Assembly: GCF_019754295.1 (NCBI RefSeq)
Contig: NZ_VIRV01000001.1
Coordinates: 372,001 to 436,000, forward strand
Length of the DNA stretch: 64,000 nt
Direction: 5' to 3'
Source: Sellimonas caecigallum
GTDB lineage: Bacteria > Bacillota > Clostridia > Lachnospirales > Lachnospiraceae
Shown here: positions 1 through 8,904 of the stretch, in pieces
Layout: each line of letters opens with the position of its first letter
Position numbering within the stretch: position 1 is the first letter of the stretch
Notes under the pieces: model-generated
Database searches by the model: none
What the model was told of the DNA's origin: nothing
Seen by the model: only the letters and a program-made list of their open reading frames with translations
Made by a program: the position numbers and the translations under genes

Positions 1-610
1 TAGCTTCTGAAACTTTTGAATATTCAAAATCTGGATACTGCTCTCCTACTCTCGCTGTAAGCATCTGTTCATAGTCATTTACTACTTCTTTTGAAAAATC
101 TTGGTTCAGGGAATAGAATCCGATTGTGACGTAATTCTCATTAACCGTGACGTTGAACTGTCTGCGGAAATCGTATTCCACATATTCGTAATTCTTTTCC
201 TTATCAAGAATATATCCATACTGAGACATCTGTTTTCTCATCTCATCGCCATACACTTTGGCCTGCTCAAAATATTTTGCATGCATTTCTTCCATGATAG
301 TTTCATCATTTTTCAAAGCATTGTACGCGTATGCGATTTCTTTGCCCCTGTCTATGCCAGTCTCTCCTACCACCTCGTAATTCGGCCCGACATTGATACT
401 GATCTCCGCCCAGCATTTCAGCGGCTCCGAAACTGTCGCTTCCTGAGTTGGTTGTGCAGGCTGGTTCTGCTGTGCTTTATATGTTCCGTAAAGATCCTTA
501 AAACGGATCCCTGCGAATCCAATCGTTGCAATACAGATAACAAGAATGACCAGCTTCAGCTTTCGCATAATATAAGCAATAAAATCATTCAAATCGTAAA
601 AATTTTCCAT
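1..610 (-). CDS. Membrane-anchored protein of polysaccharide locus, partial (3' end outside window)
   Basis: An open frame begins with ATG at 610 and runs off the left edge, giving 203 visible residues. A short cytoplasmic start is followed by one hydrophobic segment at about residues 17-34 (RKLKLVILVICIATIGFAGI region), then a Gln/Pro linker and a soluble, presumably extracellular domain with no motif I recognise. The start is supported by an AGGAAAGGGG ribosome site and lies 16 bases after the stop of the glycerophosphotransferase gene, so it is the last visible member of the same operon. Topology and position suggest a Wzz-like chain-length or export accessory protein, but that is inference from context. 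No second membrane helix is visible because the C-terminus is missing. Confidence 0.7.
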   Translation of the reverse strand, partial: MENFYDLNDFIAYIMRKLKLVILVICIATIGFAGIRFKDLYGTYKAQQNQPAQPTQEATVSEPLKCWAEISINVGPNYEVVGETGIDRGKEIAYAYNALKNDETIMEEMHAKYFEQAKVYGDEMRKQMSQYGYILDKEKNYEYVEYDFRRQFNVTVNENYVTIGFYSLNQDFSKEVVNDYEQMLTARVGEQYPDFEYSKVSEA

Positions 611-626
611 ATACCTGTCCCCTTTC

Positions 627-1757
627 CTATAATACTCCCTCTATCCTCTTTGCCACGATCTCTGCTGCATGACCTGTCTCCCGGTACCCAAGGAATTTGT
701 GATGCTCTTTTATCTTTTCATTGTTCTTGTTCTCATCAAACGAACAGATAAGACTCTGAAGCTCTTCGTTTGTTTTTGCAAGCGGAAATGCCCATGTCTC
801 TGGATCCGTATAAAAATTTCTCTCCCGGCTGTATTCTTCCAAATCCGGCACAAAGAGAAAGCCAGGCCGAAACATCAGGGAATAATCCCATATTGTAGAA
901 GAATAGTCCGTAATAAAAACATCTGATGCCAGAAGAAGTTCCTGCATATCCGGATAATCACTGGCATTGATGCAGCCATCATATTTTGCTTTTTTGACAA
1001 AATGATGTTTCCGCATCAAAAATACCCATTCTCCTCCAAAACGTTTCCTGAGAGCTTCCAGACATCCTTCTGTATCCAGCTCAGAAGTGAATTTGGCACT
1101 CTGTTCCTCGCCCCGATATGTAGGCGCAAAAAGCACAATCTTTTTCCCTTCCTGGATACCAAAATAGTTTCTGACTTTATTGAGAATCTCTTCTTTCCGA
1201 CCTGCCAGCAGAAGATCATTTCGCGGCATTCCACACTCAAGAAACCGTTTCTTCGGGACCATCTTTGCTGTTGTCATAACCTCAGAAAATTTCCTGCTGC
1301 TGGACAAAAATACATCCGTCTGCCTTCCACATATTTGATTGATCTTGAGATCCACCGTGTGCTGATCCGTGATAAAATCCACTCCTGATCTTTTGTATGC
1401 ACCGCCCCCATGCCAGGTGTTGATAAACATCTGAGATTTTCTCTTAGGCAGAAAGCTTCCGAATCCATCATTGCTGATCAGCACTCTCGATGTCAGCATG
1501 AAGTAAAGATCTTTCAAAGTTCCAGGTTTCACATATGTAGTATCCTTTTCCTGCGATACTCCGTCATACTGCCATACATATTCGTATTTTTCCGGATACT
1601 TTGTTTTTAAGTACTTGTAAATATATAGAGGATTGCATCTGATCCCGCTTCCTCGGTCTGCGGACAAATAGATTCTATTTTTCTTTACTGGTACGAGATA
1701 GAATGCCCTTAACCCAATCCGGCAGGCATATATCATCATCAATTTCAGATATTTCAC
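627..1757 (-). CDS. CDP-glycerol:glycerophosphate glycerophosphotransferase family protein (TagB/TagF-like)
   Basis: 376 residues. It belongs to the CDP-glycerol glycerophosphotransferase family, which transfers glycerol-phosphate from CDP-glycerol to teichoic acids or to polysaccharide side chains at the inner face of the membrane. Family signatures visible are the TWHGGGAYK stretch around residue 114 and the ITDYSSTIWDYS stretch with the conserved Asp/Ser/Thr near residue 285. The N-terminus has a short amphipathic or membrane-associating segment. The start is GTG at 1757, placed 9 bases after AAGGAG and 13 bases after the upstream glycosyltransferase stop. No CDP-glycerol synthase (tagD) is present in the window, so the donor would come from elsewhere. 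It probably decorates the rhamnose/galactofuranose polymer made by neighbouring genes. Confidence 0.88.
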   Translation of the reverse strand: MKYLKLMMIYACRIGLRAFYLVPVKKNRIYLSADRGSGIRCNPLYIYKYLKTKYPEKYEYVWQYDGVSQEKDTTYVKPGTLKDLYFMLTSRVLISNDGFGSFLPKRKSQMFINTWHGGGAYKRSGVDFITDQHTVDLKINQICGRQTDVFLSSSRKFSEVMTTAKMVPKKRFLECGMPRNDLLLAGRKEEILNKVRNYFGIQEGKKIVLFAPTYRGEEQSAKFTSELDTEGCLEALRKRFGGEWVFLMRKHHFVKKAKYDGCINASDYPDMQELLLASDVFITDYSSTIWDYSLMFRPGFLFVPDLEEYSRERNFYTDPETWAFPLAKTNEELQSLICSFDENKNNEKIKEHHKFLGYRETGHAAEIVAKRIEGVL

Positions 1758-1770
1758 TCTTTCACTCTCC

Positions 1771-2844
1771 TTACCTCTTCTGTTTTAATACTGAAAAAAT
1801 CATTGGAAGTGAATTCTTACAGATAAATATCACTCTGCCGAGCAGAAGAATACCTGATACACATCCTGTTTTCAATACGCCGATCATAACTGCCAAAAGC
1901 TTACCGTCCGACTTTGCATACGGCAGCAGTTCTTTGAGAAGAGGTTCCTTTAACAGAGTACGAACCCACTTTCTCCTTCCTTTATGCGACATTTCTGCCC
2001 TTTTATCACAATTGCGCTGGATGGCGGAAAAGATATAACGCACATACAATGCACCAAGCACACTTTTCACGCCGCTCTCACACATTCCCCATTTCTGATA
2101 TTGCTTATAGATCAAATCGATTCTTTTGCGATGCAGTTTATAGTAATCAGAGACAAACTTGGACGTCAGGCTATTATCCATTCTTTTGTTGTAATGATAG
2201 CCGCAGAATGGGAGTACATTCATTTTTCTGATATGCATACAGAAATTCACATTGAAAAGGATATCTTCAATCAACGTGATTTTTTCAAACTGAAGTCCTA
2301 TCTTGTTTAAATAGTCCAAGTCGTACATCTTATTCCACGCGTATCCGTACAACGTTTGTTTTTCCAGATCGATGACTTTTCTGCGGAGTTCCTCCTTGTT
2401 TTCGTAAATTTCACGTTTAGGACAGATTACTTCACTGTGATGGAGTCTGTCTTTCTCATCGTAATAGTCCTCCGTCAGACCAAAAAGAATCAGTTCAGCC
2501 GGATTTTCTTTTACTGAATCAAAAACCATCGCAAACAGGCTGTCTTCCACAAAATCATCTGAATCCATAAACCATATATATTTCCCGCTGGCATATGTCA
2601 TCCCTGTATTTCTGGCCATACTAAGCCCTTTATTTTCATTATGATGGACTGCCATGATCCTTTCATCGGATGCAGCCAGCTCCTCGCACAATTGCGGACA
2701 TCCATCCGGAGAGCAGTCGTCTACCAAAATAATTTCAAAATCCGTATATGTCTGCTTCAGTACACTGTCTACCGCCTTTTTTAAATGCTTTTCCACATTG
2801 TAGACCGGCATTACCACACTGATAAATGGTCTTCTCTCTTCCAT
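1771..2844 (-). CDS. Glycosyltransferase family 2
   Basis: 357 residues from ATG 2844. The GT-A fold is indicated by the N-terminal SVVMPVYNVEKHL strand, the VDDCSPDG nucleotide-binding stretch and the acidic metal-binding triad in MDSDDF at about residue 93. These are retaining/inverting type GT2 hallmarks for adding a sugar from a nucleotide donor to a lipid-linked glycan. A longer frame to 2943 exists but reads back into the preceding gene. The chosen ATG overlaps the upstream TAA by one base (TAATG) and follows GGCGGGAAG, so the two GT2 genes are translationally coupled. Sequence similarity to the preceding GT2 suggests an old duplication. Donor and acceptor cannot be predicted. Confidence 0.88.
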   Translation of the reverse strand: MEERRPFISVVMPVYNVEKHLKKAVDSVLKQTYTDFEIILVDDCSPDGCPQLCEELAASDERIMAVHHNENKGLSMARNTGMTYASGKYIWFMDSDDFVEDSLFAMVFDSVKENPAELILFGLTEDYYDEKDRLHHSEVICPKREIYENKEELRRKVIDLEKQTLYGYAWNKMYDLDYLNKIGLQFEKITLIEDILFNVNFCMHIRKMNVLPFCGYHYNKRMDNSLTSKFVSDYYKLHRKRIDLIYKQYQKWGMCESGVKSVLGALYVRYIFSAIQRNCDKRAEMSHKGRRKWVRTLLKEPLLKELLPYAKSDGKLLAVMIGVLKTGCVSGILLLGRVIFICKNSLPMIFSVLKQKR

Positions 2845-3908
2845 TATCTTCCCGCCTTTAACTTCGTAAAGAGTTTTGTGTTTTTCGTTTTTACATATGT
2901 GATGACCTTTGCTTCCAAGTACGTAAGAACAGTGCTGTTCCATTTGATAGGCAGAAGCATCACTTTCATGTAGAAGGAATGTGGTCTTGCCACTTTGACC
3001 ATCTTTTTGACTCTTGGATTTGCAAGCATCTTTTTGATTTCCTGTTTCTTTTCCTTTGTTGTCATCTCACATTTCGGATTTGTGATATTTTCCACGCACC
3101 CAACAAAACGTTCGATGTAACGTCTCGCAATCATTTCTTTGCTTGCAGCATCCCCTACGTGCCATCCCTTGTACAAATCCAGCATCCAGCCATGCTCTTC
3201 CTCACGCTTTTCGTACATACCCGGCCGGTATGCTGCAGTCTCTGATTCTGAACGTGCTCTTAGGAAATGATAGTACTGTTTATGTGTTACCGTCACTCTC
3301 TCTACGTTTCGCACGATACTTACATTGAACGGGAAATCGTCCCAGAATGTTTTTGGAAAGCGAAGATTGTTGTCCATGATATACTTGGACTCAAACAGTT
3401 TGTTCCACGGTGTGTACAGGAGGTTCTTGTCAAACAATTTGTATGCGTTCCGGCGGAAAGACTCCTTATCCGGATACACTGCATCCTCTACAAAATAATC
3501 ATCTGTCACATAGTTATCTTTGTCATAGTACGTATCGATAAAAAATCCGGCAACTACAAGCTGTGCATTGTCCCTCTTTGCAAGATTGTACATATCTTCC
3601 AGCATCGTCGGCTCTGCCCAGTCATCGGAATCCATGAAGTACATATATTCCCCTTTTGCGATTTCGATAGCCATATTTCTCGCGCTTGGAGCTCCGCCGT
3701 TTTCTTTGTGGATTACCTGGATCCTTTCATCTTTAGCAGCGTAAGCGTCGCAGATCTCGCCGCTTTTGTCCGGAGTACCGTCATCTACAATGAGAAATTC
3801 CCATTCTTTGAGTGTCTGCGCCTGGATACTTTCGATGGCCTTTCCCACATACTCTTCCACCTTATATACCGGCATGATAATACTAACTTTAATTTTGTTT
3901 TCTTCCAT
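2844..3908 (-). CDS. Glycosyltransferase family 2
   Basis: 354 residues. N-terminal GT-A domain with SIIMPVYKVEEYV, LIVDDGTPDKS and the metal-binding MDSDDW motif near residue 97, followed by a C-terminal helical region rich in Lys/Arg that may sit at the membrane surface. The ATG at 3908 follows GGAG with good spacing and is 11 bases after the glf stop. As part of the polysaccharide operon it is expected to extend the lipid-linked repeat unit in the cytoplasm. With galactofuranose and rhamnose donors both encoded nearby, either sugar is a plausible substrate, but the sequence does not decide this. Confidence 0.88.
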   Translation of the reverse strand: MEENKIKVSIIMPVYKVEEYVGKAIESIQAQTLKEWEFLIVDDGTPDKSGEICDAYAAKDERIQVIHKENGGAPSARNMAIEIAKGEYMYFMDSDDWAEPTMLEDMYNLAKRDNAQLVVAGFFIDTYYDKDNYVTDDYFVEDAVYPDKESFRRNAYKLFDKNLLYTPWNKLFESKYIMDNNLRFPKTFWDDFPFNVSIVRNVERVTVTHKQYYHFLRARSESETAAYRPGMYEKREEEHGWMLDLYKGWHVGDAASKEMIARRYIERFVGCVENITNPKCEMTTKEKKQEIKKMLANPRVKKMVKVARPHSFYMKVMLLPIKWNSTVLTYLEAKVITYVKTKNTKLFTKLKAGR

Positions 3909-3919
3909 AACGCGCTCTC

Positions 3920-5017
3920 CTATTGCAATTCTTTTTCCACAAGTCCGAATGCGGATTCGATGACCTTGTCCATATCATAATATTTATATTCCGCAAGCCT
4001 TCCGCCAAGAAGAATCTCCTCTTTGTCAGCCAGCTCTCTGTATTTCTGATAGAGTTCCTGATTTTTTTCATCGTTGACCGGATAGTATGGCTCCATACCT
4101 TCTTCCCAGTCTGTCGGATATTCTTTTGTGATCACAGTCTTATCCTGTGTCCCGAATTCGAAATGTTTATGCTCGATCACTCTCGTGTACGGAGTCTCCC
4201 TGTCTGTGTAATTCACTACTGCAACTCCCTGATGGTTTTTCTCATCAAGCACCTCTGTCTCAAACTTCAGGCTTCTGTATTCCAATTTGCCAAAGCAGTA
4301 GCCATAATACGCATCCAGCATCCCTGTATAGAGAACCTTTTCTCCAAGGGCGTTGTATTTTTCTTTGTTTTCATTATAGTCCACGCCAAGTTCCACATCG
4401 CAGCCTTCAAAAAGCGCGTTGATCAATACATTGTATCCTCCGATCGGAATTCCCTGATACAGATCGTTGAAATAATTGTTATCGTACGTATAGCGCACCG
4501 GGAGACGTTTGATGATGAATGCCGGAAGATTCTTGCAGTCTCTTCCCCACTGCTTTTCAGTGTACCCTTTGATGAGTTTTCGGTAAATATCTTCTCCAAC
4601 AAGGCTGATGGCCTGCTCTTCCAGATTCTTCGGTTCTCCCTTCACTGCTGCTTTCTGTCTGCTGATGATCGCTTCTGCTTCTGCCGGAGTCGCTACACCC
4701 CACATTTTGCTGAATGTATTCATGTTGAACGGCATATTATAAATTTCCCCTTTATAGTTGGCGATCGGGGAATTTGTGTAACGGTTGAATTCTACAAGAG
4801 AATTGACAAAATCCCACACTTTTCGGTTGCTTGTATGGAAAATATGGGCTCCGTATTTGTGTACATGGATTCCTTCCATATCTTCACAATAGAGATTTCC
4901 TCCAAGTGTTTCCCGTTTTTCCACGATAAGACATGTTTTCCCTGCTTTTCTTGCAAAATATGCAAATGTCCCGGCAAACAGCCCGCCTCCAACAATGACA
5001 TAATCATATTTTTTCAT
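3920..5017 (-). CDS. glf: UDP-galactopyranose mutase
   Basis: 365 residues, the usual length for bacterial Glf. This flavoenzyme interconverts UDP-galactopyranose and UDP-galactofuranose and supplies the furanose donor for surface glycans. The N-terminal Rossmann motif reads VGGGLFAGTFA, followed by EKR and GGN in the FAD-binding site and the YGAHIFHT segment typical of the family at about residues 56-63. Further conserved stretches are the EKQWGRD region near residue 155 and the ARYPTD-like EYPTDWEEG. The start has a GAGG ribosome site, and the gene follows the sugar transferase stop by only four bases. Its presence implies that the cell-surface polymer contains galactofuranose. Confidence 0.95.
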   Translation of the reverse strand: MKKYDYVIVGGGLFAGTFAYFARKAGKTCLIVEKRETLGGNLYCEDMEGIHVHKYGAHIFHTSNRKVWDFVNSLVEFNRYTNSPIANYKGEIYNMPFNMNTFSKMWGVATPAEAEAIISRQKAAVKGEPKNLEEQAISLVGEDIYRKLIKGYTEKQWGRDCKNLPAFIIKRLPVRYTYDNNYFNDLYQGIPIGGYNVLINALFEGCDVELGVDYNENKEKYNALGEKVLYTGMLDAYYGYCFGKLEYRSLKFETEVLDEKNHQGVAVVNYTDRETPYTRVIEHKHFEFGTQDKTVITKEYPTDWEEGMEPYYPVNDEKNQELYQKYRELADKEEILLGGRLAEYKYYDMDKVIESAFGLVEKELQ

Positions 5018-5021
5018 ACTT

Positions 5022-6404
5022 TTATTCCTCGCTCTCCGCTTTTTTAAATATATATTTTCTTGTTTCGTTTGTCTTAAATGCTTCCGTACTGTCTGACTTC
5101 AAAAGTACGATGGCAGTCTGAAAAATAAGCTGGATATCTCTCAATATATTGAACTGTTCAATGTACATCATGTCCATGATCAGTTTATCTTTTGGGGATG
5201 TATTGTATTTCCCTGCAATCTGGGCGTAACCGGTTAAACCAGCTTTTACCCGGAGTCGATATCGGAACTCCGGAAGTTCTTTTTCGTATGCTTCCACATT
5301 TTCCAGCATTTCAGGACGCGGGCCGACAAAACTCATATCGCCTTTCAGGATGTTGATCAACTGCGGAAGCTCGTCCATCCGGATTTTTCGCAGGATTTTT
5401 CCAGGTTTTGTGATACGGTCATCATCGTCAGTAACCGAACGGTTTTCCACATTCTCTTTCATCGTGCGGAATTTATACACTTCAAAAACACGTCCGTTCA
5501 ATGTCGCACGTTTCTGTTTGAAGAAAATATGTCCCCCGTCGTATGCTTTGATAGCAATGGCACTCACGATCCAAATCGGAGATGTCAATATTCCAAGAAT
5601 GATAGCCAAAGACATGTCCAAAAGTTTTTTCATGACACGCTGCTCCATTGTCCAGGCCTTTACATTGGCATTCAATACAGACACATCGTCCAGAAGATAA
5701 TACTTGGCACTCATCTCTACAATGTCCTCAATCTCCGGGTTGAAATAAATGTTGATCTTGTTTTTGTAACAGTATCTTACAATCTCACCCCGATACTTCA
5801 GCGGCACATCATGGATAAAGACCGTATCTGCCTTGCTTACTGTATCCAACAGATTTTTGTCTCTGTAATCCATAATATAGTCAATCTTATACTGTTTTTT
5901 GTATTTCAGTATTCCTCTTACGATATTGTCCAGACTTTCCTGGGAAGAAGTTACAATACAGCAGCTTTCCGGTTTGTGGATCGCAAAGAAAAGCGCATTC
6001 CCTCCATATGCAAAAATAATAATAATGATAAGCTGCACGACAAAACTGATAGCAAGAGAGCCGATACTGTCAAGTCGGAAGGCATAAATACTCGGTGTGA
6101 TCGTATTCATGATCATCAGCTGAATGTACGTTACAATATCTGTAAACAAAACTGCAAGAGCAAGGGAATAGATAATAGGCTTACTCTTTCTTCTGCCCAC
6201 ATCAAATTTTCCGTATATGCTCAAAAACAGGAGCCCTACGATGCAGAATGTGGAAAATGTAATTCCCATCGTTCTGGAAAGTATGATCAGTGTTGGATTC
6301 TCTCTTGCCATGATCAGCATGAAAGTCCCCATGAGTAAGATGTATAATACCAGTTTGATCATAAGCCACATTGTGGACTCAAATTTCTTCAATTCTCTTT
6401 TCAT
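5022..6404 (-). CDS. Polyprenyl-phosphate hexose-1-phosphate transferase (initiating sugar transferase, WbaP/CpsE type)
   Basis: 460 residues from ATG 6404. The N-terminal third has four or five predicted membrane helices (about residues 10-125), followed by a cytoplasmic CoA-binding-like domain. The C-terminal catalytic domain (about 260-455) has a further membrane segment, the KFRTM motif, the DELPQLINIL motif and the VGPRPEM motif typical of polyisoprenyl-phosphate sugar-1-phosphate transferases. It should start repeat-unit synthesis by loading the first sugar phosphate onto undecaprenyl phosphate. A GTG four codons earlier (6416) is possible, but GGTGAGG lies 6 bases before the ATG. It is first in its operon, directly behind a strong promoter. 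Confidence 0.93.
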   Translation of the reverse strand: MKRELKKFESTMWLMIKLVLYILLMGTFMLIMARENPTLIILSRTMGITFSTFCIVGLLFLSIYGKFDVGRRKSKPIIYSLALAVLFTDIVTYIQLMIMNTITPSIYAFRLDSIGSLAISFVVQLIIIIIFAYGGNALFFAIHKPESCCIVTSSQESLDNIVRGILKYKKQYKIDYIMDYRDKNLLDTVSKADTVFIHDVPLKYRGEIVRYCYKNKINIYFNPEIEDIVEMSAKYYLLDDVSVLNANVKAWTMEQRVMKKLLDMSLAIILGILTSPIWIVSAIAIKAYDGGHIFFKQKRATLNGRVFEVYKFRTMKENVENRSVTDDDDRITKPGKILRKIRMDELPQLINILKGDMSFVGPRPEMLENVEAYEKELPEFRYRLRVKAGLTGYAQIAGKYNTSPKDKLIMDMMYIEQFNILRDIQLIFQTAIVLLKSDSTEAFKTNETRKYIFKKAESEE

Positions 6405-6435
6405 AGTATACCTCACCTGCCTACAAACTCTCTAT

Positions 6436-6464
6436 ATTATATAAGATTTCCTATCTTTCCGCAA
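6436..6464 (-). promoter_or_regulatory. Sigma-A promoter of polysaccharide assembly operon
   Basis: Reading the minus strand, -35 TTGCGG (6459-6464) and -10 TATAAT (6436-6441) are separated by exactly 17 bases. The predicted transcript start lies about 24 bases ahead of the sugar transferase ATG. The promoter sits just downstream of the terminator of the rhamnose operon, so the assembly genes can be controlled independently of dTDP-rhamnose synthesis. Confidence 0.75.
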
Positions 6465-6525
6465 GTTCTTACATCTTAAAAATTTCTTATCGTGTAATAT
6501 TTTCGTAATAATTTGTTAAAAAGAA

Positions 6526-6561
6526 AGAGGAAATGTCCGATTTTCCGGTCATTTCCTCTTC
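6526..6561 (-). terminator. Intrinsic terminator of rfbBACD
   Basis: An 11-bp stem (AAGAGGAAATG pairing with CATTTCCTCTT) with a 14-base loop is followed on the minus strand by TCTTTTT. It lies just after the rfbD stop codon and before the promoter of the next operon. Confidence 0.8.
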
Positions 6562-6573
6562 ATTTTTCCTTTT

Positions 6574-7416
6574 TTATCGGATAATGTCAAGATAACGCTG
6601 CAGCGCATCTTGCCAATCCGGAAGACGTTTAAATCCATTTTCTGTAAGTTTGTCCTTGTTCATACGACTGTTATGAGGACGTTTTGCTTTTGCCGGAAAT
6701 TCTTCGCTTGTAACCGGATGAACATTCACATCCATTCCTGCCTGGCGGAAAATCTCCTCTGCAAATTCATACCATGTGCAGAGTCCTTCGTTTGTCGCAT
6801 GGTATCTTCCGTATTTTTCCGTCTCGATCATGTCCACAAGAAGACGGGCAAGATCATACGTATAAGTAGGAGATCCGATCTGATCATTTACGACATTGAT
6901 ATCTTTATGCGTCTCTCCGAGTTTGAGCATTGTCTTGATGAAATTCTTTCCGTTGACGCCGAACACCCATGCAATCCTTACCGTGAAGAACTTCTCCACG
7001 TATTTTTCTACTGCCAGCTCGCCCTCGTACTTTGTGACACCGTATACATTAAGCGGCTCTCTTTCGTCATCCGGCTCCCACGGACGATCTCCTTCTCCGT
7101 TAAACACATAGTCTGTGCTGAGATAAAGCATTTTTGCATCGATCTCTCTGGCGATTTTGGCGATATTTTCCGTCCCTTCCGCATTAATCTTCCGGCACAG
7201 ATCAATATTGTCCTCCGCAGCATCCACCGCTGTGTAAGCAGCGCAGTGGATGACTGCATCCGGCTTTTCAGCCGTCATAACCTTACGGACGATCCCTGCG
7301 TCCGTAATGTCCATCTCTTCCACATCCGTCCCGACAGCAGTGTGTCCTCTTTTTACAAGCTCATTTACAACATCATGTCCCAGCTGTCCTTTGACGCCTG
7401 TTACCAATACTTTCAT
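6574..7416 (-). CDS. rfbD: dTDP-4-dehydrorhamnose reductase
   Basis: 280 residues. Last enzyme of dTDP-L-rhamnose synthesis, reducing dTDP-4-keto-L-rhamnose with NAD(P)H in the cytoplasm. The N-terminal Rossmann motif is VTGVKGQLGHDV, the catalytic Ser/Tyr/Lys are seen in YLSTDYVF and NVYGVTKYEGE, and the RIAWVFG and SPTYTYDLA stretches are typical of RmlD. The start is ATG with AAGGAG. The gene is last of four in the rfbB-rfbA-rfbC-rfbD operon and is followed by a clear terminator. It shows no damage. Confidence 0.95.
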   Translation of the reverse strand: MKVLVTGVKGQLGHDVVNELVKRGHTAVGTDVEEMDITDAGIVRKVMTAEKPDAVIHCAAYTAVDAAEDNIDLCRKINAEGTENIAKIAREIDAKMLYLSTDYVFNGEGDRPWEPDDEREPLNVYGVTKYEGELAVEKYVEKFFTVRIAWVFGVNGKNFIKTMLKLGETHKDINVVNDQIGSPTYTYDLARLLVDMIETEKYGRYHATNEGLCTWYEFAEEIFRQAGMDVNVHPVTSEEFPAKAKRPHNSRMNKDKLTENGFKRLPDWQDALQRYLDIIR

Positions 7417-7443
7417 ACTCCGGTCTCCTTTTGATTCTTTTCC

Positions 7444-7995
7444 TTATTTTCTGAACTCTTTGATTCCCGGCCATTTCTGGTCTTTTTCTGAAAGAATCAG
7501 CTCCATTCCTTCCGGTATCGGCCATTCCACGCCGATATCAGGGTCATTCCATGCCAGTCCGCCCTCGTCGTTCGGATGGTAGAAATCAGTGCATTTATAC
7601 GCAAATTCGGCAACATCGGAAAGAACGACGAATCCGTGTGCGAAATTTTTTGGAATAAAAAACTGTTTTTTGTTCTCTGCGGACAGGACTACTCCATACC
7701 ACTGTCCAAATGTCTCAGATCCTTCTCTGAGATCCACGGCCACATCAAACACTTCTCCGCTTATCACACGCACCAGTTTGTCCTGCGGATAGTTGATCTG
7801 GAAATGAAGACCTCTAAGGACTCCTTTTTTGGAGCAGGACTGATTGTCCTGCACAAATTCCATATCGATGCCCGCCTCTTTATAATCGTTGAAATTATAT
7901 GTTTCCATAAAATAGCCTCTGTCATCGCCGAACACAGTCGGTTCGATCACTTTCAGCCCTTTGATAGGACATTCTGTCACTTTGATCTTTCCCAT
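7444..7995 (-). CDS. rfbC: dTDP-4-dehydrorhamnose 3,5-epimerase
   Basis: 183 residues, standard RmlC length. It epimerises C3 and C5 of dTDP-4-keto-6-deoxyglucose in the rhamnose pathway. The cupin-fold signature stretches FGDDRGYFMETYN, SCSKKGVLRGLHFQ (catalytic His) and FIPKNFAHGFVVLSD are present, together with the conserved Asp/Tyr in the second half (KCTDFYHPNDEGG). The AAAGGAG ribosome site sits well before ATG 7995, and the gene lies 15 bases downstream of rfbA. Confidence 0.95.
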   Translation of the reverse strand: MGKIKVTECPIKGLKVIEPTVFGDDRGYFMETYNFNDYKEAGIDMEFVQDNQSCSKKGVLRGLHFQINYPQDKLVRVISGEVFDVAVDLREGSETFGQWYGVVLSAENKKQFFIPKNFAHGFVVLSDVAEFAYKCTDFYHPNDEGGLAWNDPDIGVEWPIPEGMELILSEKDQKWPGIKEFRK

Positions 7996-8010
7996 TTTGC
8001 TTCTCCTTTA

Positions 8011-8886
8011 TTATTTTCCTAACCCTTCTGCCACCTCGATCAAGTACTGTCCGTACGCAGTCTTCAAAAGTGGCTGTGCCAGTTTAATAAGCTGCTCTTT
8101 ATCGATGAATCCTCGTTTGTAAGCGATCTCCTCGATACAGGAAATGTAAAGTCCCTGTCTTTTCTGGAATGCCGCCACGAAATCCGCCGCATCAAGGAGC
8201 GCATCATGATTCCCCGTGTCAAGCCATGCGAATCCACGTCCCAGCGTCTCCACATGGAGATCTCCTCTCTCAAGATAGGCATTGTTGACACTTGTGATCT
8301 CCAGCTCGCCTCTCGCGGACGGTTTCACATTCTTTGCGATCTGTACCACATCATTGTCATAAAAGTAAAGTCCCGGTACTGCATAGTTAGACTTCGGATG
8401 TTCCGGTTTCTCTTCGATGGAAAGTGCTTTTCCGTTCTCATCGAACTCCACGACGCCATATTCTCTTGGATCACGCACATAATATCCAAAGATCGTCGCC
8501 CCTTTTTCCATCTTTGCCGCATTTAATAATACTCTGGAAAAACTCTGTCCGTAAAAAATATTGTCCCCAAGAACGAGTGCTACATGATCGTTTCCAATGA
8601 ATTCTTCCCCGATGATAAACGCTTCTGCAAGACCGTTTGGCTTTTCCTGCACTGCGTAGGAGAACTTCATCCCCAGATCCTCTCCTGTTCCGAGAAGTTC
8701 CTGAAATCCAGGCAGATCCCTCGGCGTGGAGATGATCAGAACTTCACGGATCCCTGCAAGCATCAGCGTGGACAATGGGTAATAGATCATCGGTTTGTCA
8801 TAGACCGGCATCATCTGTTTAGATACTGCTTTCGTGAGCGGGTACAGCCTTGTGCCGGAACCGCCTGCCAAAATAATTCCTTTCAT
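8011..8886 (-). CDS. rfbA: Glucose-1-phosphate thymidylyltransferase
   Basis: 291 residues. It forms dTDP-glucose from dTTP and glucose-1-phosphate, the committed step for rhamnose. The N-terminal nucleotide-binding signature [13 protein letters not shown] is intact, as are [13 protein letters not shown], the VLGDNIFYG metal site and the [15 protein letters not shown] region. The length and C-terminal helices fit the RmlA homotetramer, which in other bacteria is feedback inhibited by dTDP-rhamnose. The start has AGGAG and lies 18 bases after the rfbB stop. Confidence 0.96.
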   Translation of the reverse strand: MKGIILAGGSGTRLYPLTKAVSKQMMPVYDKPMIYYPLSTLMLAGIREVLIISTPRDLPGFQELLGTGEDLGMKFSYAVQEKPNGLAEAFIIGEEFIGNDHVALVLGDNIFYGQSFSRVLLNAAKMEKGATIFGYYVRDPREYGVVEFDENGKALSIEEKPEHPKSNYAVPGLYFYDNDVVQIAKNVKPSARGELEITSVNNAYLERGDLHVETLGRGFAWLDTGNHDALLDAADFVAAFQKRQGLYISCIEEIAYKRGFIDKEQLIKLAQPLLKTAYGQYLIEVAEGLGK

Positions 8887-8904
8887 TCTTATTCTCCTGT
8901 TTCT

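Noticed and set aside
101-751. Plus-strand frame over the left edge
   Set aside because: It overlaps two minus-strand genes with good starts and protein-like sequence; the translation itself has no protein-like features.
2845-2943. N-terminal extension of the second GT2 gene
   Set aside because: The extra residues read back through the coding end of the preceding gene, while ATG 2844 has a ribosome site and matches the family start.
3923-5047. 374-codon plus-strand open frame opposite glf
   Set aside because: Shadow of glf; Phe/His/Ile-rich translation without any family similarity and no start signal.
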